Below, one piece after another: positions 1 through 6,700 of a DNA stretch of 7,441 nucleotides. The DNA lies in contig JAIRNB010000228.1 of the NCBI GenBank assembly GCA_031258265.1, positions 1-7,441 on the forward strand, read 5' to 3'. The number at the start of each line of letters is the position of its first letter. Position 1 is the first letter of the stretch. Under the pieces are notes generated by a model, which ran no database searches, had not been told where the DNA came from, and saw nothing but the letters and a program-made list of their open reading frames with translations. This DNA comes from Treponema sp. GTDB taxonomy: Bacteria; Spirochaetota; Spirochaetia; Treponematales; Breznakiellaceae. The position numbers and the translations under genes are program-made.

Positions 1-119
1 CGGCGGAGGTAAGGCAAGCAGTATTTATGTACGTTGAGGCGTATTATAATCGCATTCGTCTGCATTCGGCGCTTGACTATGTGGCGCCTAATGTGTTTAA
101 CTCAGAACAAGTCGCTTAA
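1..119 (+). CDS. IS3-family transposase OrfB, C-terminal end (partial)
   Basis: Reading the frame that starts at base 3 gives 38 codons to a TAA at 117-119. The peptide contains YVEAYYNRIRLHSALDYVAP, which matches the conserved C-terminal signature of IS3-family OrfB integrases (YNxxRxHSALxYxSP, just after the last catalytic Glu of the DDE domain). The protein is a DDE/rve-fold transposase that moves its own element through a circular intermediate; OrfB is normally made as an OrfAB fusion by frameshifting. Only the last tenth or so is present, so whether the copy is intact cannot be judged. The visible part shows no stop or frameshift. Family assignment is firm; the subgroup (IS150) is inferred mainly from the adjacent inverted repeat. 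Confidence 0.85.
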   Translation, partial: AEVRQAVFMYVEAYYNRIRLHSALDYVAPNVFNSEQVA

Positions 120-122
120 CAG

Positions 123-147
123 TGTCTACCGAACGGGGTAAAGTCCA
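123..147 (+). repeat. Right terminal inverted repeat (IRR) of the IS3-family element
   Basis: This 25-bp segment begins TGTCTACC and ends AAAGTCCA. Its reverse complement begins TGGACTTTACCCC and ends GTAGACA, which fits the common IS150-group terminus (TG, then ACT, then CCCC, then GT-AGACA). It begins 4 bases after the transposase stop codon. The matching left repeat is outside the window, so the assignment rests on resemblance to the family and on the sequence change at 147/148. Confidence 0.7.
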
Positions 148-512
148 GGGTTCACCACTATCGTCGGATGGCAAAAAAATCCTAAATCACTCCCGTTCCC
201 TACCGTTCCAAGCCCCTCAAGTCCGGTGATCCGACGCCGGTGCGACTCTAGGTTCAGTTCGGTCGTGTCCTGTATCAACAGCCCTTCCTCCAGAGCGTCG
301 CATGCCGCCCCACAGTGATCGCTCGCACACCGGATCAGGACTGCTTCTCACACTTTTTCTTTGTTAAAAAAACGGTAATATGAGATTTGATCCCTCCATT
401 GCTCGGTCTTTTGCATAACTACCCGCATTTTGACCAGGATGAGGGCAAGCAGCAATGCCCCCTTTTTCCCAGCCGCTTGTCGCCAAAGCGATTGGTGATC
501 TATCGTGTACAT
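148..512 (-). pseudogene. IS4-family (Tn5-like) transposase, 5' fragment, frame-disrupted and truncated
   Basis: Read from ATG at 512-510 the peptide begins MYTIDHQ. The family's N-terminal DNA-binding motif appears as NRFGDKRLGKR in another frame (about 493-461). Reading then returns to the first frame with LLLALILVKM and the motif YYRFFNKEKV (YYRFF at 380-366). A TGA at 350-348 interrupts the gene, after which the frame runs to the IS3 junction. It contains LLIQDTTEL, where the Asp at 269-267 is the expected first catalytic residue of the DDE triad, then GLGTVGNG and FFCHPTIVV. Motif order and spacing match Tn5-like transposases (YRF, about 35 residues, DTT, about 20, GxxG, HxxL). The remaining catalytic Asp and Glu and the C-terminal half are missing at the IS3 junction. 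At least two frame changes, one near a G/A homopolymer run, plus the stop codon indicate a dead gene. Family is confident; exact lesion positions are approximate. Confidence 0.8.
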
Positions 513-518
513 ATTTTT

Positions 519-524
519 CCCTCC
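519..524 (-). promoter_or_regulatory. Ribosome binding site of the broken IS4-type transposase
   Basis: GGAGGG on the minus strand lies 6 bases before the ATG at 512-510. This supports that ATG as the original start of the transposase gene even though the reading frame is broken soon after. Confidence 0.6.
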
Positions 525-789
525 TTCGGGATACCCTCAGTATACCATGAAATTGCTGATATTTATGTATAAACGGTAGCCCGGAGGGTCCCCCCGCTAT
601 TTGCCCGCCGCCACCCCCGCCCAAGAAACGCACGCGTACGCGTGTTTTCGAGTCCCGGTATCACGGCGTGGCCCTAGAAAAGGTAAGACATAAGAACCAA
701 CAACCGGGCCGATTAACTTTTTTGGGCGTCTTTTCTCTCCGAAAAAAGTAAAAATTGCTGCCAAAAAAGGGAACGTTATGGTAAAAAAC
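525..789. other. Gene-free region upstream of the transposase remnant
   Basis: I find no supportable gene here on either strand. The part next to the transposase remnant is presumably the untranslated end of that IS, but no terminal inverted repeat could be identified because the partner end is absent. On the minus strand TATACT at about 543-538 could be a -10 box for the transposase, without a convincing -35. ACTTTTTT at 716-723 pairs with AAAAAAGT at 742-749 across an 18-base loop, a weak AT stem of unclear meaning. The 631-644 palindrome is listed separately. Confidence 0.4.
631..644. repeat. 14-bp perfect palindrome in an alternating purine-pyrimidine tract
   Basis: CACGCGTACGCGTG equals its own reverse complement and contains ACGCGT twice in tandem (632-643). 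The strict purine-pyrimidine alternation extends over 628-645 (18 nt). It could be a protein-binding palindrome or a stretch prone to cruciform or Z-DNA form. No gene adjoins it closely enough to assign a regulatory role. The sequence pattern is certain; function is unknown. Confidence 0.5.
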
Positions 790-852
790 GACCAAATGGT
801 TACTCTACTGAATTAAGACGACCGTATCCTTCAAAACCATTTGGTCATTTTT
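783..852 (-). terminator. Candidate rho-independent (possibly bidirectional) terminator
   Basis: GACCAAATGGTT at 790-801 is the exact reverse complement of AACCATTTGGTC at 835-846. The arms are flanked by an A run (783-788) and a T run (848-852), which also pair after one mismatch. On the minus strand the stem is followed by G and six T, about 160-215 bases beyond the stop of the GH2 gene. That would suit a terminator for the minus-strand enzyme genes, and the plus strand has a similar T run. Against this, the loop is long (33 nt) and the stem is AT-rich. A small element with terminal inverted repeats is an alternative. Confidence 0.4.
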
Positions 853-1004
853 AGATTGAACGAGCCTTTTTTTAAACTTTGAATTGCCGGAGAAATTCTC
901 AGCCTTCGAGCAACATGAGATTAGGGCCGGTCCTCCGCCGGGGAAGGAGGGACATGATCGCAGCCCGCCCATGGCCTCCAGGGTTTCCGTCTGGCGGCGG
1001 GTTC
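853..1004. other. Gene-free 3' flank of the GH2 gene
   Basis: This is the downstream flank of the GH2 gene and shows no coding signal. GTCCTCC at 930-936 can pair with GGAGGGAC at 946-953 (one bulged G) to form a GC-rich hairpin, but no T run follows on the minus strand, so it is not a convincing terminator by itself. It might act as a 3' stabilising structure. Confidence 0.3.
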
Positions 1005-3632
1005 TTAGGCGTCTTCCTTTACGATGGCAAGCAGCCGCAGTTCCGGCGGTTTTGCATAGCCGGTGATGCGAACCGTTTTTTCCAGCCCCGGTATAAGTTC
1101 AAAATAGTTATCGCAGAGCTGCCTGCGATCATCCTCACAGACCAGGTAAGCGATGGGCACATAGGTATCCGCCTTGATGGTAACCACATAATCGGCGCCA
1201 TCCTGCCGGCCTGAAGTAATAGCCGCCTTAAAGGGCGCAAAACTGTAGCTGCGGTAATGACCGCGCAGGCTGGTGGCGGGTTCAAAGTCCCCATCCTCCG
1301 GAATCACCGCGTAGTAGAAACCCGTGTCCTGGCTGTCCTTGGCCTCAAAGGGGGGAAACTCCCTCCGGCTGTGTTTAGCAAGGCGCAGTTCTTCGGTCGT
1401 AAGCCCTGAGCTTTTTCCGTCAAATCCCATGTAGCCGTATTCAATCCGGGCGGAAACATCCCGGGGGGATTCGTTTATGACGGTGATATACCCTTTGCCG
1501 TCGAACACCCGGATGATGATCTTCTTGGGCGCAAAGGCCCGTTTAAGAAAATAGAAGGCGATTTTCCGGGTACCGTAATAGTCCACGGTGGTCCATCCGG
1601 TCTCGGGCCAGGCGTCATTATACATCCAGATAAGTCCTCCGGACCAATGCTCCGCCCGGCGGAGGGCTTCCATCATTTCCCGGTATTGAATACCGTGGTT
1701 TACGCCGCCGTAAAGCAGGTAATCGTCCACCTCCTGCATCATTTCCTGAGGGACCAGGTTGAAGCCGGCGCCCCGGGTAATAAACAGGTCCTTCCTAAAA
1801 CCGGGCGGCGCTTCCGGGTAACCTTCGTGATTTGCCCAGGATTTGCTCTCTTTGGATACCGGCTCTCCGGCATGATAACGTTCCACGGAACTGCGGACCA
1901 GGGGGCCGTGAAAGCCATATTCACTGGAAAAGCGCACATGTTTGGCAAGCTCGTCATAGATATAGAGGTTGGGCCTTTGATTAAAAGCTTCTTCCATGGA
2001 CAGGGGTTTCTTTTCCGGGTTGGCAAGCTCCCGCATGATGCCCCAGGCATGGCAGTCCCCGGCATAGGGATCGTTGGCCCGGTTACCGCAGAAGGGAGAA
2101 CTGGGCATATAGGCGGTTAAGGGCATATGATCGTGTACCGCTTTGGGCTGGATGTAGTTAAACACCTTAAACCCAAAATAATAAGGGGGGTCTGTGTCTT
2201 TGGTGAACCAGTCGGTATAGGATTCGTGGATCTCGTTGTTGCCGGTCCACACCGCGATACAGGGTTGATTGGCCAGGCGTTTGGTCTGATACTGGGCTTC
2301 CCGCTCGGCCTCGTAGAGGAAAGCCGGGTCGTAATCGGGATAATAGGCGCAGGCGTACATAAAGTCGTGCATCAGCATAATGCCGTCCCTGGAACACTGG
2401 TTGTAAAACACCTCCGGTTCATAGACCCCGCCGCCCCACATCCGCAGCATGGTAAAGTGCTGATTTTTTGCCTCATCCACGATGAGTTTGTATTTTTCGT
2501 CGGTGGTACGCATATATACGGAGTCCGTGGGGACCCAGTTGCCGCCTTTACAATAAACCCGCACGCCGTTAACCACGCAGAAGAAATTCCGGGTCCCGTC
2601 GGGCCGTTTGGAATGATCCCAGGTAATGGTGCGGATGCCGAAAATCTTTTCCTCCATTTCGTTTACCGCTCCCCGGCAGCTTACACTGGCCTTGACGGTG
2701 TAGAGGTTCTGATCGCCATAACCATTGGGCCACCAGAGCTTCGCGTCCTTAAGGATGATCTCTTCCTGAAAGGCATTGTAGCCTCCCATGGTGTAAAGCT
2801 CCCTTTCCGCCTCGTAAACCGGTTTGCCCTCGTAGAGCAGGCTGTACTTCAGGACGGTATCGTCGGAGGTAACCACGCTGATATTATCGATTTCAAAATT
2901 GATCCCCAGCCGCGCCTGGCCCTCTTCGATCGTGAGGGTATCCGCCCGGAACAGGGTGATGCGGGCCCCCGAAAGTCCCTCCAGGTAAATACTACGCCCG
3001 ATACCGCAGGTGGGTACGGCCCGGCACCAGTCCCAGCCGTAGGTATAAGCGGGTTTTCGCATATGGGTGCGCTGGTTGTGGTTGCCGTTTACGGAATAGT
3101 AGGACATGGTATCCGCCATTTCGTAGTTGTCCTCAAGCCCGCCGGTAAGGCGGATAATAATCCGGTTCTGGCCCTCCTTAAGGAAGCGCTTTACATCCTC
3201 CTCAAAGGCAACAAAGGTGTTGCTATGCGTAAAGGCCACCACACCGTTGATGATGATATGGGCCTTAAAGTCCAGCATTTCGATGTGGAGCCGTACCTGT
3301 TCATGATCCAGAAGCTCCCGGGAAACCTCAAAGTCCCGAAAAAACCACCAGGAAAGGTCCTCAAGCCAGCGGACGTGCAGGGTATGATCCTGTTCCAGAG
3401 GCTCTTCCATAAGACCGGCTCCTACCAGGGCGGTGATAACATCGCAGGGAACCGGGGCGTCCACATAGCCTTCCCTTTTGGGGAAGGGAGGCTTATGGGG
3501 CATCCGGGTGGGGCCGGTAATTTCAAATTTCCCTTCGGGCCGGGAAGTAACCATCGCGTACTGTTCCGGGCCTACATCGATAAATTCAGCCCGTAATTTC
3601 CAAGTACCTGCTAATGACTGTTTTACGCTCAT
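1005..3632 (-). CDS. Glycoside hydrolase family 2, beta-mannosidase type
   Basis: Likely exo-beta-mannosidase (EC 3.2.1.25 type), a retaining enzyme that removes terminal beta-mannose from mannan or glucomannan oligosaccharides. The protein has 875 residues, a normal length for the family. Residues about 1-215 form the N-terminal sugar-binding beta-sandwich, including RKPAYTYGWDW (GWDW 199-202), typical of beta-mannosidases. About 220-330 is an Ig-like domain. The catalytic TIM barrel follows, with MWGGG (398-402), DFMYACAYYP (423-432), acid/base Glu467 in TGNNE, and probable nucleophile Glu571 in SSEYGFHG. About 700-875 is a C-terminal beta-sandwich. No signal peptide or membrane segment is visible, so a cytoplasmic location is inferred. 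I chose the ATG at 3632-3630 because AAGGAG lies 9 bases upstream; the frame is open to a TTG eight codons earlier, but that lies in a hairpin arm without a ribosome site. It is downstream of the GH3 gene on the same strand and may be co-transcribed. Another GH2 activity, such as exo-beta-glucosaminidase, is possible but fits the motifs less well. Confidence 0.88.
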   Translation of the reverse strand: MSVKQSLAGTWKLRAEFIDVGPEQYAMVTSRPEGKFEITGPTRMPHKPPFPKREGYVDAPVPCDVITALVGAGLMEEPLEQDHTLHVRWLEDLSWWFFRDFEVSRELLDHEQVRLHIEMLDFKAHIIINGVVAFTHSNTFVAFEEDVKRFLKEGQNRIIIRLTGGLEDNYEMADTMSYYSVNGNHNQRTHMRKPAYTYGWDWCRAVPTCGIGRSIYLEGLSGARITLFRADTLTIEEGQARLGINFEIDNISVVTSDDTVLKYSLLYEGKPVYEAERELYTMGGYNAFQEEIILKDAKLWWPNGYGDQNLYTVKASVSCRGAVNEMEEKIFGIRTITWDHSKRPDGTRNFFCVVNGVRVYCKGGNWVPTDSVYMRTTDEKYKLIVDEAKNQHFTMLRMWGGGVYEPEVFYNQCSRDGIMLMHDFMYACAYYPDYDPAFLYEAEREAQYQTKRLANQPCIAVWTGNNEIHESYTDWFTKDTDPPYYFGFKVFNYIQPKAVHDHMPLTAYMPSSPFCGNRANDPYAGDCHAWGIMRELANPEKKPLSMEEAFNQRPNLYIYDELAKHVRFSSEYGFHGPLVRSSVERYHAGEPVSKESKSWANHEGYPEAPPGFRKDLFITRGAGFNLVPQEMMQEVDDYLLYGGVNHGIQYREMMEALRRAEHWSGGLIWMYNDAWPETGWTTVDYYGTRKIAFYFLKRAFAPKKIIIRVFDGKGYITVINESPRDVSARIEYGYMGFDGKSSGLTTEELRLAKHSRREFPPFEAKDSQDTGFYYAVIPEDGDFEPATSLRGHYRSYSFAPFKAAITSGRQDGADYVVTIKADTYVPIAYLVCEDDRRQLCDNYFELIPGLEKTVRITGYAKPPELRLLAIVKEDA

Positions 3633-3641
3633 GTTTTTTTG

Positions 3642-3647
3642 CTCCTT
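3642..3647 (-). promoter_or_regulatory. Ribosome binding site of the GH2 gene (decides its start)
   Basis: AAGGAG on the minus strand is separated by 9 A-rich bases from the ATG at 3632-3630. It selects this ATG over the in-frame TTG at 3656-3654, which sits in the arm of the hairpin just upstream. Confidence 0.8.
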
Positions 3648-3651
3648 AATC

Positions 3652-3685
3652 AACAACCTCGCCCTTCAGGGCGAGGTATGTTGTT
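3652..3685 (-). repeat. Strong hairpin directly upstream of the GH2 ribosome binding site
   Basis: CCTCGCCCT at 3657-3665 and AGGGCGAGG at 3668-3676 form a perfect 9-bp stem with a 2-base apex. AACAA (3652-3656) and TTGTT (3681-3685) extend it past a 4-base bulge. In the minus-strand transcript it ends 4 bases before the AAGGAG site. It has no T run, so it is not an ordinary terminator. It could protect the 5' end of a processed mRNA, tune translation, or be the subterminal palindrome of an IS200/IS605-type end. The fold is certain from the sequence; the role is not. Confidence 0.65.
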
Positions 3686-3705
3686 CTTTAGTGGTGGTTA
3701 GACTC

Positions 3706-3771
3706 AGGGTTCATACCCTAATAACGCCCTAAAGCTCCCCGCCGCAAGGCGGGTTTCTGGATATGAACCCT
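3706..3771. repeat. Nested inverted repeat, possible IS200/IS605-type end or PATE remnant
   Basis: AGGGTTCATA at 3706-3715 is the exact reverse complement of TATGAACCCT at 3762-3771. Between these arms CCCGCC (3738-3743) and GGCGGG (3748-3753) form a tight hairpin with a GCAA loop. On the minus strand the inner hairpin is followed by GAGCTTTA, similar to what I recall at right ends of IS200/IS605 elements carrying TnpB. With the hairpin at 3652-3685, the region from about 3650 to 3771 would be a small element with no transposase gene. The repeat is seen directly; the element identity is inferred. As a read-through structure it might instead attenuate transcription between the GH3 and GH2 genes. 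Confidence 0.45.
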
Positions 3772-3790
3772 TCGCTACGAACCAAAGAGA

Positions 3791-6700
3791 CTATAAAAAT
3801 TGAAACCAGTTTATCCGGAAAGATCCGGTACACTTCAAAAATACATCGTGAATTCCCTCCACGGCCCCCCGGGAAGGACTTTTTTCGAGTTCCGCCGCAT
3901 AGGTCTTGTAGATAAAGTCGCTGCCGGTTTGTAAGCCCCCCAGGACCGCCAGCCGGCGGCCCTCTTCTGTTTCACCGGCGGCATCCGCCCAGACCTCGAC
4001 GGAGGCTTCCGCCCGGGCGGCCAGGCGAATGAGGAATTCCCTGCCGCCCCTGCCCAGATTGAGGTCCCGGTAGCAAAACACCGTTTTATCCTCCGCGGCA
4101 AGGTAGAGCCCCATCTCGTTGCCCCCGGGCCCAAAGGCAGGCCCCGTATCGGAGAAGGCGCTACGGAAAAAGGAAGGCATCTCCGGCGGCGGATTAAAAG
4201 GAGGCTCCCGGTGGTCGTAATGCTCCGCCTGGACAAGGCCGAAGGCGTTTTTCGGCTCCTGGTTTTGTACCGCCAAAATCCGTTGGGCCGTAATATCCCG
4301 GTTGTTTTTATACACCGCCTTAACCTTTACCAGGCCGTTTTTAAGCCCCAAGGCGCTTACCAGCCCCTGCGGATCCACCGCTGCGATTTGGGTTGGCTGA
4401 TCGTCAAGCCCCGTCAGGCTCCATTCAAATAAGCCGGGGTTCAGGGTCTCGAATGTTTCTTGATCGTACTTTTTTTCCGGGGCGCGGAAATAAACGGTCT
4501 GCTGGCTGGTTCCGTTTTTCCGCAGGATATGATCGCTAATCCCCGGCCCGTACTTTAAGACCGGGAAATCCACGGTAAGCTTTTCGCCCCCCAGGTCGCA
4601 TTTGTTTTCCTCCAGTTGGTTGGTAACCTGAATGTCCACCCAGGCGGTTTTTCCGTTGGAAGCCGCCCGGACCCGTACATGGCCGTTCCCCGTGCCCGTG
4701 GCGCGGAGGACCCCGTCGCCGTCAATTTCCGCCAGAGCAGTGGGCCTGCCGTCCGGGCCCGTCACGGACCAGCTTATTTCGTCCATGGAAGTGGCCGGAC
4801 TCAGAACCGCCTTAATGGGCAGCGTACCCTGCCGTACCCGGAGGGAATTTTGCCGATAATGGGGCGCCAGGCTTATGGATTCGGTTTTATCCCGGGCATG
4901 GCCAAATTTGAACCAGGCGATACTCAGGCCCCGTTTGGCGGTCTGAATATACAGATCCGTGATCCCCCCAAGGCCGCCGATGGGTTCGGCTATTTTGATC
5001 CACCGGGGTTTATTTAAAAAGGCCGGATCGTCCCTATCCATGCCGGGACCGATGCCGAGCCCCGGCGGCAGGGATGTATCGGGCCGGGTGTCCGAAAGGG
5101 CTATCGCCTTGATAAGCGTGCCGCCCCCGGCGGGGTCTCCGGCGTAGAGCAAAAGCTCCGTGTCCCGTTCCGCCGATACCAGGGCGGTAAACAAGGAGGG
5201 GCTCCGTTCACCGCTAAAGTCAATGTCCTTATAGACAATCCACGCTTTATCGGCGTTTAACAATACGGCGGTACTCCAATCATAGGAGCAGTTGTTCATC
5301 TCCATCTGACCAAGGCCGCTGTAGTCGTCAAAATTTTCCGCCCTCTGCAGCGTACCGGTAAAGATCCGGTGGGGACATTCCTCCCCCTCCAGGTTAAGAA
5401 CTGCCTCCGTAGCCTGGGGATCGGCGGATGACCGGGCCGCCTGAAAAACATATTCCCCCGGTTCTACCCAAAATCGTTCCCGGGTAATATCCCACACGCC
5501 CAACTGGTCCTGAATAGCCGTCTGTACCGTAAGGGTTCTGGTCTCGCCGGGCAGGATATTCCGCAGCCGCTCAAAGGCGATTAAACGTTTTTTTGGCTGT
5601 TCAAACCGGGGCTGCCGGGACTGCCGGGGATTGTAATAACCGTAAAACTGGACAATCTCGTCGCTGGCGTAGGATCCGGCGTTCCGTACCTGTACCGAAA
5701 GCTCCAGGGTATCTTCCCCTTGCTTTGCCACCCTAAGGCCGGTATATTCAAAATCGGTGTAGGTAAGGCCGTAACCAAAGGGATAAAGGGGCTGGCCGTC
5801 AAAATACTGATAGGTACGCTTTCCCTTAATAATGTCATAAGTCTGAATTCCCGTATTAATGGTACCGTTCATTTTACTGACATTATCGTTGGTGTTTTCA
5901 TCGTAGTCAGGATGGCGGTAGGAAGCGGGGCGGTGTTCGGTGCTTGCCCCGGGCATATCGGAAACACGTTTGTACCAGGTAGCGGTAAGCCGGCCCGCGG
6001 GGGGGGAGAAGGGCATAAAACCCGTATAACCCGGCGCCGCCCCCTGGTAGCCGTCGTCAAAGAGGGCGCTCAACAGGGCGGCCCCTTCTTCCTGGCAGGA
6101 CTGGCCGATGTGGAGGATGGCCCTAACCCGGGGATTTCGGTGGATTTCTTCAGTAACCGTCATGGGGCTGCCGGTTTTAACCACCAGGATGACATCCCGG
6201 CCCAGCTCCCCGGTGGTGTAGTTGATCACCTCCATCTGGGCATCCCCCAGGCCGCACTGGTACAGGTCCACCGCCTCCCGGGCGTTCAGGTGAGGTTCGT
6301 AACCTAAGGCCAAAACCACCACCGCCTCCGGGGGCAAAGCGGAAACCGCCTCGCGGATAGCTTCTTTTTTCGACTTGATAATCTCAAACTCGAATTTCTG
6401 TTCGTCCTTAAGACCCTCAAGCCGCTCCGGAACATCAATCGGACCGGCGGTCCCCAGAGGAAGGATACTCCCGTCCTCCCCGGCAAGGCCGATAAAGCTG
6501 CCGTGGTTCAATTCCTCATCGTCGGAATCGAAGGCCATGCCGCCGTTTCCCGCCACATAATTATAGACGGCGGTTTTTCCGTCCTTAAGTTTTACCAGGC
6601 CGAATTTCTGGTAATTCACATAGGCCAGGGGCTGGGCAAAGCCCATGGAAACATCGTTATCTCCTTCCCCGGGGGCGCTGGTATTATTGACGAATTTCCC

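Larger units (their letters stand above)
1..147 (+). mobile_element. Right end of an IS3-family (IS150-type) insertion sequence
   Basis: The block joins the C-terminus of an IS3-type OrfB transposase to a terminal inverted repeat ending in CA at 147. The transposase stop is only a few bases before the repeat, the usual arrangement at the right end of IS3-family elements. The left part of the element lies outside the window. Directly beyond 147 the sequence changes to a minus-strand fragment of an unrelated transposase, which marks the junction. A short GGG follows at 148-150 and might be part of a target duplication, but the other copy is not visible. Confidence 0.8.

Noticed and set aside
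364..633. Minus-strand 89-codon frame beginning MRFLGGGGGG
   Set aside because: It overlaps the transposase remnant in a different frame, has a low-complexity Gly start, no good ribosome site, and none of the transposase motifs.
2127..3596. Long plus-strand open frame (489 codons) opposite the GH2 gene
   Set aside because: It lies wholly antisense to a gene with clear family motifs throughout, has no recognisable protein features, and reflects the codon bias of the GH2 gene on the opposite strand.
3633..3656. Eight-codon N-terminal extension of the GH2 gene starting at TTG 3656-3654
   Set aside because: The TTG lies in a hairpin arm and the strong AAGGAG would then be inside the coding sequence; the ATG at 3632 has this site at proper spacing.
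3738..3753. GC hairpin as a rho-independent terminator of the GH3 gene
   Set aside because: On the minus strand the stem is followed by GAGCTTTAG without a T run, so efficient intrinsic termination is not supported.
5720..6307. Plus-strand 195-codon frame opposite the GH3 gene
   Set aside because: It is an antisense shadow of the GH3 C-terminal domain with no motif or ribosome site.
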